The position numbers and the translations under genes were made by a program. The notes under the pieces were generated by a model. That model made no database searches and was not told the DNA's origin. It worked only from the letters and a program-made list of their open reading frames with translations. From positions 2,879,250 to 2,943,249 of the forward strand of contig BPGH01000001.1 in NCBI GenBank assembly GCA_026002935.1: DNA of 64,000 bases, in the 5' to 3' direction. Shown one piece after another: positions 16,017-25,400 of the stretch. Source of the stretch: Acidimicrobiia bacterium. GTDB lineage: Bacteria > Actinomycetota > Acidimicrobiia > IMCC26256 > PALSA-610. Positions within the stretch are counted from its first letter, which is position 1; every line of letters starts with the position of its first letter.

Positions 16017-16756
16017 TACGCGATCACCGCCAGCGCGTCGGCGAGCGCGCCCGTGCCCGCGGCGACGAGGCGGCGGCGGGCCGCCGGGTCCGCCGTCACG
16101 AGCGGCCGCCCGGCCGCCTCGCGCACCACGGCGCCCGCCTCGACGCACGCGAGGTAGCCGCCCAGGTAGTCCCACGGGGCGAGCGCGTGGCCGGTGTCGA
16201 CGTGCGCGTCGAGGCCGCCCGCGGCGACCTCCACGAGCGACAGCGCCGCGCACGCGAACGCGCGGTACTGCTTCCACGGCAGCCGGCGGTCCGGGAGCGC
16301 GCCGAGGCCGACGACGGCCTCCTCGATCCGCGTGGTCGGCGCGGCGCGCAGGCGCACACCGTCGCGGAACGCGCCCGCCCCGCGCACGGCCGTGGTACGC
16401 GCGCCGGTCGCCTGGTTGACGACGAGCGCGCAGAGCACGCCGTCGGCGTCGAGCGCGGCGAGCGACGTCGCCCAGTACGCGATGCCGCGCGCACAGTTGG
16501 TCGAGCCGTCCACGGGATCGACGACGACGGTGACCGCGGCGCCCGGGCGCTCGTGCACCCCGGACTCCTCGCTCACGACCGTGACCGGGGCGCCCGTGAG
16601 CACCGCGCACACCGCCTCGTCGGCCGCGACGTCGAGCGCGTACTGGCCGGGGCGTCCCGTGCGCCCGCGCCGGGCCGCGGGCCCGATCGCGCCGACGGCC
16701 GCGCGCACCGCGGCCGCGGCCTCGTCGAACAGCTCGATGAGGTCGTCGGGCGTCAC
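16016..16756 (-). CDS. Inositol monophosphatase family protein (second, divergent copy)
   Basis: A 246-residue paralogue of its downstream neighbour. It has SEESG (Glu63-Glu64), DPVDGSTN at 80-87 and WDYLGGYLA near 195. Identity to the other copy is low outside the motifs, so this is an old duplication or two different activities. It overlaps the oxidoreductase stop by 4 bp. Its presence in a formate-dehydrogenase-like operon is unusual. Confidence 0.9.
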   Translation of the reverse strand: MTPDDLIELFDEAAAAVRAAVGAIGPAARRGRTGRPGQYALDVAADEAVCAVLTGAPVTVVSEESGVHERPGAAVTVVVDPVDGSTNCARGIAYWATSLAALDADGVLCALVVNQATGARTTAVRGAGAFRDGVRLRAAPTTRIEEAVVGLGALPDRRLPWKQYRAFACAALSLVEVAAGGLDAHVDTGHALAPWDYLGGYLACVEAGAVVREAAGRPLVTADPAARRRLVAAGTGALADALAVIA

Positions 16757-18996
16757 GCGACCGGCACCACCTCGACCACCGCGTTGTAGTCGGGCACGCC
16801 CGACTCCGGGTCACGCCGGCCGGGTGCGAGCAGCCCGTTCGCCTCGGGGAAGAACGCCTGCACGTTCCCCGGCCGGATCGGCGCGAGGTGGACCCGGGCG
16901 CGCATCTCCCCGTGGTCGGACCGCACCAGCACCGGGTCGCCGTCCGCGAGGCCCAACGCGCGGGCGTCGGCCCCCGAGACGAACAGCGCGTCCCGGGCGG
17001 CACCGGTGAGCGGATCGCGGTCGGCCCACACCATGGTGTTGAACTGCTTGCCGCGCCGCGTGGACAGCAGGAAGCGACCGGGGGGCGGCACGGCACCCGA
17101 CGGCCGCACGGCGCTGAAGCGCGCCCGTCCGTCACGGGTCGGGAACACCCAGCCGTCGCACAGCCGCTCGCCGCCCACCTGGATCGCATCCCCGGTGGCG
17201 GACAGGCGCTCGATGCCCGCGTACGACGGCACCACGCGCGCGATCTCGGCGCGGATGCGGGCCGCGTCCTCGCAGCCGAAGCGGTCGGCCCGTCCCGGGT
17301 GGACACGGCAGGCGACGTCGCGGAAGATGCGCCATTCGCTGCGCGCCTCGCCGACCCGCGGGCCGTCGATCTCGGGGCTGAACGCGACCCGGCGCTCCGT
17401 CGTGGTCGACGTGCCGCCGCCCTCCTGCTCGTAGCGGGTCGCGGCGGGCAGCAGCACCACCAGCTCGCCGGGATCGACGAGCATCTGCTCGGTGACCACG
17501 ACGTCCTGGTGCACCCGCAACGGGGTCGCGGCGAGGGCCGCGCGCGTCACGTCGGGAGCCGGGAGCACGTCGAGGAAGTTGCCCCCGCTCGACCAGAGCA
17601 CGTCGATCTCGCCACGGCCGGCCGCCTCGACCATCGCGACCGCGTCGAGCCCCGGCCGGGACGGCACCGGGAACCCCCAGCGGCGCGCGAGGGCCTCCGC
17701 GTGCTCCTCGTCGACCGGCAACCCGCCCGGGAACGCGGTCGCGTAGCACCCCATCTCGGCGCCGCCCTGCACGCCGGAGTGACCGCGGATCGGCATCAGC
17801 CCGGAGCCGGGCCGCCCGACGTTGCCGCGCGCGAGTGCGAGGTCGACGATCGCCCGCACGTTGTCGGCGCCGGCGCGGTGCTGGGTGATCCCCATCGACC
17901 ACACGATGACCGCGGCCCGCGCGTCCGCGTACATCCGGGCGAAGCGCTCCATGTCGGCGCGTGTCGCCCCCGATGCCGCCTCGAGCTCCTCGAAGCCGAG
18001 CTCCCCGAGCAGGGCGAGCAGCCGGTCGTACCCGGTCGTGTGCCGGGCCACGAAGCCCTCGTCGACGGCTCCCGCCGCGACCAGGGCCTTCAGGACCCCC
18101 GCCACGAACGCGGCGTCGCCGCCCGTGTGCACCGGGAAGAACTCGTCGGCGACCCTGGTGCCGAACAGGGCGCTCTCCGCGTTGGACGGCACCCAGTAGC
18201 GCTCGAGCCCCGGCTCGCGCAGCGGGTTCACCACCGCGACGCGCGCACCGCGCTTCTTCGCGAGGTACAGGTACTTCATGAACACCGGCTGCGCGTTCGC
18301 GACGTCGGAACCGAACAGCACGACCAGGTCGGTCTCGATGACGTCGCGGTAGGAGCAGGTGGTCGCGGCGACCCCGATCGTCTCCTTCAGCGCGGTGGTG
18401 GAGGGCGCGTGGCAGACGCGTGCCGCGTTGTCGACGTTGTTGGTGCCGATGAAGCGCGCGGCCTTCTGCGCCACGTAGTACACCTCGTTGGTGATGCCGC
18501 GCGCCGTGAGGTAGATCCCGAGTCGGTCGGGCCCCGCGGCCCGGATGCGCCCCGCCACCAGGTCGAGCGCCTCGTCCCAGCCGACCCGGGAGAACCCCCG
18601 CTCCCCGCGCCGGCGCACCATCGGGTACGCGAGCCGGCCGAGCTCGCGCAGCTCCCGTCCCGACCGCCGCGCGAGCGCGCCGGCGTCGCCCAGGAGCCGG
18701 TGGTCGAGCGCCCGCGCCGTGTTCAGCTTCAGGAGCTCGAGGCGCGTCGTGCACAGGTGCACGCCGCTGATCGTCCAGTCGTGGAACCCCGCGACGCCGA
18801 GCGCGCACCCGTCGCAGACGCCGCGGCGGAGGATCCGCCACGCGAACGGCAGGCTGCGCCGGTTGTCCCAGATCGTCCGCGCGATGTCACGGTAGTGGTG
18901 CGGCTTCTGCTCGCCGATCCCGTTCGGCTTCCAGCCGACCCACAGGTCGCGGCGGAGCCGCCTTTGCGGTCGGACGGGACCGCGCGCGCGCGTCAT
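16753..18996 (-). CDS. FdhF/YdeP family molybdopterin oxidoreductase
   Basis: A 747-residue molybdopterin (bis-PGD) enzyme of the formate-dehydrogenase-alpha-like YdeP family. The N-terminus has only a short VCDGCALG (Cys61, Cys64) instead of the full [4Fe-4S] motif of true FdhA. Cofactor-binding segments follow, e.g. TNNVDNAARVCHAPS, MGITQHRAGADNVRAI, and a C-terminal molydopterin-dinucleotide domain with TRRGKQFNTMVWAD. ATG 18996 overlaps the fdhD stop (ATGA). Family members such as E. coli YdeP are tied to acid resistance, but the substrate is unknown. The directly linked fdhD and mobA supply sulfuration and the nucleotide of the cofactor. Confidence 0.93.
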   Translation of the reverse strand: MTRARGPVRPQRRLRRDLWVGWKPNGIGEQKPHHYRDIARTIWDNRRSLPFAWRILRRGVCDGCALGVAGFHDWTISGVHLCTTRLELLKLNTARALDHRLLGDAGALARRSGRELRELGRLAYPMVRRRGERGFSRVGWDEALDLVAGRIRAAGPDRLGIYLTARGITNEVYYVAQKAARFIGTNNVDNAARVCHAPSTTALKETIGVAATTCSYRDVIETDLVVLFGSDVANAQPVFMKYLYLAKKRGARVAVVNPLREPGLERYWVPSNAESALFGTRVADEFFPVHTGGDAAFVAGVLKALVAAGAVDEGFVARHTTGYDRLLALLGELGFEELEAASGATRADMERFARMYADARAAVIVWSMGITQHRAGADNVRAIVDLALARGNVGRPGSGLMPIRGHSGVQGGAEMGCYATAFPGGLPVDEEHAEALARRWGFPVPSRPGLDAVAMVEAAGRGEIDVLWSSGGNFLDVLPAPDVTRAALAATPLRVHQDVVVTEQMLVDPGELVVLLPAATRYEQEGGGTSTTTERRVAFSPEIDGPRVGEARSEWRIFRDVACRVHPGRADRFGCEDAARIRAEIARVVPSYAGIERLSATGDAIQVGGERLCDGWVFPTRDGRARFSAVRPSGAVPPPGRFLLSTRRGKQFNTMVWADRDPLTGAARDALFVSGADARALGLADGDPVLVRSDHGEMRARVHLAPIRPGNVQAFFPEANGLLAPGRRDPESGVPDYNAVVEVVPVA

Positions 18997-19838
18997 GCGA
19001 CGGCGATCCGGTCCGGGTGGGAGTACACGTTGAACCGCTCGCCCCGCAGGAACCCCACGACCGTCTGCCCGAGGCGTGTCGCGGCGGCCACCGCGAGGTT
19101 CGACGGCGCCGATACGGCGCAGATCACCGGGATGCCGGCGACGGCGGCCTTCTGGACGATCTCGAACGACAGCCGCCCCGACACGACGAGGACCTCCGAG
19201 GAGCACGGCAGCGCACCGGTCAGCAACGCGTGGCCGACGAGCTTGTCGAGCGCGTTGTGACGGCCGACGTCCTCCCGCACCGCCAGGAGCCTCCCGTCGG
19301 GCGTGAAGCGCGCCGCGGCGTGCAACCCGCCCGTGCGCCCGAACAGGTGCTGGTGCCCGGCGAGACGATCCGGCAACGAACGGACGACCTCTGCGTGGAC
19401 GACCGGGCCGCCGGCGACGGGCGCGCAGCGCGCGGCGAGACCGTCGAGGCTCGCGCGCCCGCACAGCCCGCACGACGAGCTCACGGGGAACGCCCGCACG
19501 GGGAGGCCCTCCACGACCGGGTGACGGGTGCGCACCGTGACGACGTTGAACTCCTGCGCGCCGTCGGGGCCCACGCAGTAGGCGATGCGGTCGACGTCGT
19601 CCGCGCCGCCCACGATCCCCTCGGTCAGGAGGAAGCCGGCCGCCAGCTCGAAGTCGTCGCCCGGGGTGCGCATCGTGACCGCGAGCGGCGAGGGCGGCTC
19701 ACCGGGCCCGTGGACGCGGATCTCCATCGGCTCCTCGGTGACGAGCGTGTCGGGCCGCCGGCGGGCCCCGCCGGAACCGACCGCGAGCACCTGCGCCGCG
19801 GCCACCGGCCGGCGGACGGGCGCGTCGGTCGACCTCAC
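18993..19838 (-). CDS. fdhD: Formate dehydrogenase accessory sulfurtransferase FdhD
   Basis: A 281-residue protein that passes sulfur to the molybdenum cofactor of formate-dehydrogenase-type enzymes. The essential CGLC motif is Cys123-Cys126, and VREDVGRHNALDKLVG is the FdhD signature. It ends in an ATGA overlap with the oxidoreductase it serves and begins in a GTGA overlap with mobA. A TAGCCT box 6 nt before its GTG lies inside the mobA tail and might give a secondary leaderless transcript, or may be chance. Confidence 0.95.
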   Translation of the reverse strand: MRSTDAPVRRPVAAAQVLAVGSGGARRRPDTLVTEEPMEIRVHGPGEPPSPLAVTMRTPGDDFELAAGFLLTEGIVGGADDVDRIAYCVGPDGAQEFNVVTVRTRHPVVEGLPVRAFPVSSSCGLCGRASLDGLAARCAPVAGGPVVHAEVVRSLPDRLAGHQHLFGRTGGLHAAARFTPDGRLLAVREDVGRHNALDKLVGHALLTGALPCSSEVLVVSGRLSFEIVQKAAVAGIPVICAVSAPSNLAVAAATRLGQTVVGFLRGERFNVYSHPDRIAVA

Positions 19839-20389
19839 GGCCCGAGGCTAGCGAGGTCGCCGGGGGTGTCCACGTCCCGGAACACCCCCGGCGCCAGGAC
19901 GCCGCGCCAGGCCGCCTCGTCGAGCAGTTCGACGTCGTCGCCCATCAACGCGCCCAGCGCGGTGGACGCGGACGCCCGGGCGCGCGTGATCGCCGCCGCC
20001 GACCAGCGCGCGCACGCGTACTGGTGCCGGCCCGCGACGACGGGGACCACGCTGTGCGTGCCGGGGCGCCCGGCGAGGAGGCCGACGGCCCGCTCGTCGA
20101 CGTGCGGGAGGTCGACGGCGAGCAGGAACACCGGGCCGGCGGCCCCGAGCGCGTCGACGCCGGCGAGGAACGCGGCGAGCGGGCCCGCCCCCCGCGGCTC
20201 CTCGCGCACCGCCGGCAGGCCGCTCACGCCGTCGCCGACCTCGACGCACGGGGCACACACCGCCCGCAGCACGCGGGCGGCGCGCGCCGCGAGCGTCTCG
20301 CCCCGCACCACGATGGTCGCCTTGTCCCGGCCCATCCTGGCGCTGCGCCCGCCGGTGAGCAGCACACCCGGGATCCGCGCGCCGCTCAC
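19835..20389 (-). CDS. mobA: Molybdenum cofactor guanylyltransferase
   Basis: A 184-residue nucleotidyltransferase that joins GMP to molybdopterin. The signature LLTGGRSARMGRDK is at 11-23, followed by GPLAAFLAG and the metal-binding AVDLPHV. Starts at a GTG overlapping the previous stop (GTGA). It lies directly before fdhD and the oxidoreductase, matching its role of making the dinucleotide cofactor. Confidence 0.93.
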   Translation of the reverse strand: MSGARIPGVLLTGGRSARMGRDKATIVVRGETLAARAARVLRAVCAPCVEVGDGVSGLPAVREEPRGAGPLAAFLAGVDALGAAGPVFLLAVDLPHVDERAVGLLAGRPGTHSVVPVVAGRHQYACARWSAAAITRARASASTALGALMGDDVELLDEAAWRGVLAPGVFRDVDTPGDLASLGP

Positions 20390-20802
20390 CCCGCCCCGCG
20401 GTCGTCACGGATCGCGTACCGCACGACCACCCACCCGTTCGCGGTCTTCTCGAGCACGACGTCGTTGCAGATGCTGCCCTCCCCGGCGGTCACCCGCGTG
20501 ACCACGACCGCGGTCTCGTTCGCCGCCACGGTCTCGTCGACCGAGACGTGCGCTCCCACGGGGGCGCGATGGCCGCTGCGCTCGTAGGCGGCGCGCTTCG
20601 CGGCGACGAACTCGTCGCGGCGCATCCCGTCCCGCAGCTGCGGGCCCGAAAGGTCGTACAGGAGGTCGAAGTCGAGGAGGTCCCACGCACGCTCGTACGC
20701 GATCGCGACGTCGGCCGGCGCCGGCCCGGGATCCTTCGCGAACGCGATCCAGAGCACGAACAGGAGGCCGACGACGACCAGGAGCGCGACGAGCAGCGGC
20801 AC
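20386..20802 (-). CDS. Membrane-anchored NTF2-like hypothetical protein
   Basis: A 138-residue protein with an N-terminal helix (residues 3-22) and then an alpha+beta domain: DVAIAYERAWDLLDFDLLYDLS, followed by strands ending in EKTANGWVVVRYAIRD. This resembles SnoaL/DUF4878-type NTF2 folds, which bind small molecules or act as assembly factors. The GTG start abuts the pterin dehydratase stop with no gap, and its end overlaps mobA. The context suggests a role in the Moco operon, but none is known. Confidence 0.75.
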   Translation of the reverse strand: MPLLVALLVVVGLLFVLWIAFAKDPGPAPADVAIAYERAWDLLDFDLLYDLSGPQLRDGMRRDEFVAAKRAAYERSGHRAPVGAHVSVDETVAANETAVVVTRVTAGEGSICNDVVLEKTANGWVVVRYAIRDDRGAG

Positions 20803-21102
20803 TCAGGCGATCTCCTCGATCCGGCGCGCGAGGTCCACGTCGAGCGCGGTGAGCCCACCCGCGTCGTGCGTGGTGAGCGCCACGCGCACGCGCCGCCAGC
20901 GGACGTCGATGTCGGGGTGGTGGTCGGCCGCCTCGGCGAGGAACCCCACCCGCACCACGAAGGCGATCGCGTCGGCGAACGACGGCCGTTCGAAGACCTT
21001 CACGATCTCGTCGCCCGAGCGCTCCCACCCCGCCAGACCGCGCAGTGCGGCCTCGACGTCGGCGTCGCTGAGTCGCCCCGGCCGGGTCACGGCCCCATTC
21101 AA
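20803..21102 (-). CDS. phhB: 4a-hydroxytetrahydrobiopterin dehydratase (PCD/DCoH family)
   Basis: A 99-residue single-domain protein carrying the family signature ADHHPDIDVRW with the paired catalytic histidines, then VRVALTTHDAGGLTALD. The start is TTG 21102 or GTG 21090. It leads an operon of Moco and formate-dehydrogenase-like genes with no phenylalanine hydroxylase in view. PCD proteins have been linked to molybdopterin metabolism by genomic context in other organisms (established idea), which fits here. Confidence 0.9.
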   Translation of the reverse strand: MNGAVTRPGRLSDADVEAALRGLAGWERSGDEIVKVFERPSFADAIAFVVRVGFLAEAADHHPDIDVRWRRVRVALTTHDAGGLTALDVDLARRIEEIA

Positions 21103-21134
21103 CCGCGTCCGCGCCGGTGCGTCAGACTCGCGGC
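21023..21134. other. divergent start region between phhB and DUF971 genes
   Basis: A 32-bp true gap (21103-21134) carries the + strand CAGACT box (21123-21128) for DUF971 and no clear minus-strand box for phhB. Confidence 0.3.
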
Positions 21135-21503
21135 GTGCCGATGGACCTGCCCGAGGCGCCGGCGCCCGCCGCCGTCGAGCTCGACCGCGACCGGGGGCTG
21201 ACGTTGCGCTGGGACGACGGCCACGTCGCCCGCTTCACCCTCGAGGAGCTGCGGGTCAACTGCCCGTGCGCCCGGTGCCGGGAGGTGCGGGAGCGGGGCG
21301 ATCGGGTGTGGCCCCACCCGGGCGCGCCGGCCCCGCTGCGGGCGTCGGGCGCCGAGCTCGTGGGTGGCTGGGGCATCACGATCCGCTGGAACGACGGTCA
21401 CGACACCGGCATCTACGCGTGGGGCGTGCTGCGCGCGTGGGACCGGGCGCGCACCGCACGAACGGGCGATCCGGACGGCCCGGACGGCCCGGGCGACGCG
21501 TGA
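21135..21503 (+). CDS. DUF971 / gamma-butyrobetaine hydroxylase N-terminal-like protein
   Basis: A 122-residue protein with LTLRWDDGHVARFTLEELRVNCPCARC and a repeat of the same fold GWGITIRWNDGHDTGIYAWGVLR. This is the stand-alone DUF971 domain, related to the zinc-binding N-terminus of GBBH; CPCARC supplies metal-ligand cysteines. The GTG at 21135 follows a CAGACT box by 6 nt. It is divergent from the pterin dehydratase. In other bacteria such proteins are associated with Fe-S or Mrp factors; role here unknown. Confidence 0.88.
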   Translation: MPMDLPEAPAPAAVELDRDRGLTLRWDDGHVARFTLEELRVNCPCARCREVRERGDRVWPHPGAPAPLRASGAELVGGWGITIRWNDGHDTGIYAWGVLRAWDRARTARTGDPDGPDGPGDA

Positions 21504-21506
21504 GGC

Positions 21507-22364
21507 TCAGGCCGCGGGGTGGCGCTCGCGCCAGCGGAAGGGGTGGTGCACGAGCGCCCGCACCACCTCGGCGGGTTGCGGCCGCGCGAAGTAGAAGCCC
21601 TGCCCGTGGTCGCAGCCGAGCGACCGGACCTCGGAGAGCTGGCGCGGGGTCTCGATGCCCTCCGCGGTCACCGTGAGGCCGCGCGCGTGCGCGTCCCGGA
21701 CGATCGACCGGGCGTACGCCTCGTCGTCGCGGCCCTCCCCGAGCCGGGCGACCAGCGTCCGGTCGAGCTTGACCGCGTGCACCGGCAGCCCCGCGAGCGC
21801 TTCGGCCGTCGACAGGTGCACGCCGAAGTCGTCGACGCTGCAGCGCACCCCGCGCGCCACGAGCTCGCCCAGCACGGCGACGTCGTGCGCGCTCGCGTCG
21901 GCCAGGTCGCGCTCGTGCACGTCGACGCACAGCAGCCCGGGATCGAGGCCGAGCCCGTCGATCGCTCGGTCCACCGCCGCGACGAACCGCCCGTCGAGAT
22001 GGCGCAACGACGCGTTCACGGCCACCGCGGGCGGCGCGACGCCGCGGACCTCCGCGGCCCACCCGGCCGCGGCCCGGCACGCCTCACCCACGACCCAGGC
22101 GTCGAGCTGCGCGACCAGGCCGGCCACGCGGGCGGCCGCGAGGATCCGGTCGGGCCCGAGCAGCCCCAGCCGCGGGTGCTCCCAGCGCACCAGGGCCTCG
22201 AACCCGACGACCGCCGAGCCGGCGAACCCGACGACCGGCTGGTAGTGCAGGCGGAGGTCCCCGCGCGCGAGGGCGCCGGGGAGCTCCGCCGGGAGGTCGG
22301 CCCGCCCGAGCCCGTCCCCGTCGTGGGCCGGCCCGCCGGCCGGCGTCGCGCCGCGACCCGTCAT
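21507..22364 (-). CDS. EAL domain protein (cyclic-di-GMP phosphodiesterase-like)
   Basis: A 285-residue single EAL domain. EAL is at 56-58 in FEALVRWEHP, the metal Asn in AVNASLRHL, Asp-Asp in VDDFG, the catalytic-base region in KLDRTL, and AEGIET and GQGFYFARP are all present. Two positions differ: the usual LEITES stretch is VDVHERD (first Glu replaced by Asp) and loop 6 DDFGTGYSS is DDFGVHLST, so activity may be reduced or regulated. No sensor or GGDEF domain is attached. ATG 22364 has GAGGAGGG upstream. It is divergent from the cyclase-AAA protein. Confidence 0.88.
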   Translation of the reverse strand: MTGRGATPAGGPAHDGDGLGRADLPAELPGALARGDLRLHYQPVVGFAGSAVVGFEALVRWEHPRLGLLGPDRILAAARVAGLVAQLDAWVVGEACRAAAGWAAEVRGVAPPAVAVNASLRHLDGRFVAAVDRAIDGLGLDPGLLCVDVHERDLADASAHDVAVLGELVARGVRCSVDDFGVHLSTAEALAGLPVHAVKLDRTLVARLGEGRDDEAYARSIVRDAHARGLTVTAEGIETPRQLSEVRSLGCDHGQGFYFARPQPAEVVRALVHHPFRWRERHPAA

Positions 22365-22484
22365 CTGCTTCGCCCTCCTCGCTCGATTCGTTTTCGGCAG
22401 GCGGGACGCGCACCTGAACGCCGGGGAGCGGCGGCGGGCGGCGCGGTCCGGCCGCGGACCGCCGGGGCCCCGGTGACCGGCCGG

Positions 22485-22490
22485 TAACGT
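22485..22490 (+). promoter_or_regulatory. leaderless -10 box of the cyclase-AAA gene
   Basis: TAACGT, 7 nt before the ATG at 22498. Confidence 0.6.
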
Positions 22491-22497
22491 TCGCCGC

Positions 22498-25400
22498 ATG
22501 ACCTGCCCGGCCTGCGGGGCGCTCGCTCCCGAGGGCGCGCGGTTCTGCCCGGACTGCGGACAGCGGCTCGTCGCGCCGCCGGAGGAGCGGCGCCTCGTCA
22601 CGGTGCTGATGGCCGACCTGGTCGGGTTCACCACGCTGGCCGAGGCGGCCGACCCCGAGCAGGTCAAGCGTCTCGTCGACGACTGCTTCGAACGGCTGCT
22701 CGAGGACGTGCGGGCGTTCGGCGGACGGCTCGACAAGATCGTCGGCGACGAGATGGTCGCGGTGTTCGGGACCCCGGTCACCCACGAGGACGACGCCGAG
22801 CGTGCGGTGCGGGCGGCGCTGCGGATGCAGGACGCGCTCGCCGCCGGCGCCGGCGGCCTCGACGCGCCGGTGCGGATGCGGGTCGGGATCAACACCGGGG
22901 AGGTGCTCGTCGGCGCGATGCGGGCGGGGGGCGACGCGACCGTGACCGGTGACGTCGTGAACATCGCGCAGCGGCTCGAGAAGCTGGCGGGGCCCGGAGA
23001 GGTCGTCGTCGGCCCGGCGACCTTCGCGTCCACGCGCGGCGCCATCGAGTACGAGGCCCTCGGCGCGGTGTCGGTGAGGGGGCGGGAGGAGCCCGTCGAC
23101 GCCTACCGCGCCGTCCGTGCGCTCGCGCCACCGGGCCGGCGCCGGGCACGCGGCCCCACGCCGTTCGTGGGCCGGGCCGCCGAGCTCGGGGTGCTGCGGC
23201 AGGTCCTCGCGCTGGCGGCGACCCGGCGCCGGGCCCAGCACGTGCTCGTCGTCGGCGACGCGGGCGTCGGCAAGAGCCGCCTCGCGCGTGAGGCCGTCGC
23301 GCACGCGCGCGACGCGCTGGACGCGCGGGTCCTCGTCGGCCAGAGCGTCCCCTACGGCGACACGAACCCCTACGGCGCGCTCGCCGAGGCGCTGCGCCAC
23401 GCGTGCGGGGTCGACGCGTCGGACGCCCCGGGCGACGCACGAGGGCGCATCCGGCGTGAGGTCGCGAGCGCGCTCGGGGCGACCGACGACGCCGAGGTCG
23501 AACGGGTCACCGAGGGCCTGACGCACCTCGTCGAGGGCGTGACGAGGCCGGGGGTCGATCCCGGCCGCGCGCGCGAGGAGGCCGCCCGCGCGGCCGCGGC
23601 GTTCCTGGAGGCGCTCGCGGCGCACCGGCCGGTCGTCCTCGTCCTGTCCGACGTCCACTGGGCGCCCGACACGGTGACCGAGCTCACGGAGCGCCTGCTC
23701 GCGCGGTTGCGCACGTCGCCGTTCGTCGTGCTCGCGACGGCGCGGCCCGGGCCCGCGCCCGCGTGGCCGCCACGCACCGGCCGCCACGACGCGGTGCTGC
23801 TGAACCTCGACCCGCTCGACGAGGCCGCGACGACCGAGCTCGTCGTGGCGCTCCTCGAGGGGTGTGCCTACGAGGCGGTCGTGAACACCCTCCTCGAACG
23901 CAGCGGCGGCAACCCGTTGTTCGTGGAGGAGCTCGTCGCGTACGTGCGGGACTCGACCTCGGACGACCCGGTCGCGGGATCCGCCGCGCCCCTGCGCGAG
24001 CTCCCCGCGACCTTGCACGGGCTGGTCGCCGCCCGGCTCGACGCGCTGGAACCGTCGGAGCGATCGCTGCTCGAGGACTGCGCGGTCGTCGGCACGGCCG
24101 GCCCGGTGTCCGCGGTCGTCGAGCTCGCCGGCCGGCCCGACGCGTCCGGGATCGTTGAGCGGCTCGTCGAGCGTGACCTGCTCGTCCTCGACGGGGACGA
24201 GTTCCGCTTCAAGTCCGAACTGATCCGCGACGTCGCCTACGGCCGCCTCACGAAGGCACAGCGGGCGCGCCGTCACGCCGCGCTCGCCCCGCTGTTCGCA
24301 CGGCGGGGCGAGGCCGCGATCGACCACGTGGCGAACCACCTCGCGACGGCCGCCGAGCTGCTCGACGAGATCGGCGACGCGGCCGAGGACGGTCCCGACG
24401 TGCGCCGCGCCGCGGTCGAGGCCCTCGCCCGCGCCGCGCGACGCGCCGAGGAGGCGGAGGCCTGGCTCGCCGTCGAACGCCACAACGACCGGGCGCTGCG
24501 CTTCCTCCCCGACGACGCGACCGCACCGCGCTGGCGGGCGCTCCTCGGCCGCGGCCGGGCGCGCATCGCGCAGCGGCGCCTGCAGGAGGGAGAGGACGAC
24601 GTCGTGCGGGTGCTCGGGGAGGCGCGCGCGGCGGCCGACGGCGCGAGCGAGGCGGCGGCGCTGAACCTCCTCGGCGAACTGCACGTCGCGCGGGGCGAGT
24701 ACGGCCTCGCCGAGTCGGTGCTCGGCGAGGCCGTCACCATCTGGCGGCGGGTGGGCGAGGTGTCAGGGGTCGCGAACGCGCTGCGCGGTCTCGGGATGTC
24801 GCACCTGTTCCGCGGCGAGGACCACGAGGCCGAGCGGCTGTTCTCCGACGCGCTCGCGTCGTACCGCTCGGTCGGGGACCGCCGTGGGGAGGCGTGGGCC
24901 CTGCAGAACCTCGCGTGGATCGCGTTCTCGCGCGGGGACCCCTCGACCGCCGAGCAGCGCCTACAGCACTCGGCCGAGCTGTTCGGCGACCTGGGCGACT
25001 GGGGCGGGCTCGGCTGGGCGTTCGGCCTGCTCGCGTTCGTGCGCTATCAGCAGGGCCGGCTCGCCGAGGCGGCCGAGCTCGCCGTGCAGATCGCGGCCGA
25101 GGGCGTCGACGCCGGCAACCGCTGGGCGGTCGGCATGATGCAGGTGCTCCTGGCGAACGTCGCGCTGTGGACCGGCCGGACCGCCGACGCGTTGCGCGAC
25201 GCCCGGGAGGCGATCACCCTGTTCGAGGAGATCGAGGACCGCTGGGGCGAGACGCAGGCGCGGGCGCCCGCGGCACGCGCGCTCGCGGAGCTCGGGCGCG
25301 ACGCCGAAGCCATGGAGTGCATCGAACGGATGCGGGCGGTCGCGGTGACGCTGCCCGACGCGGGCATGGCCGACATCCCCGTCGTGGTCGAGGCCGACAT

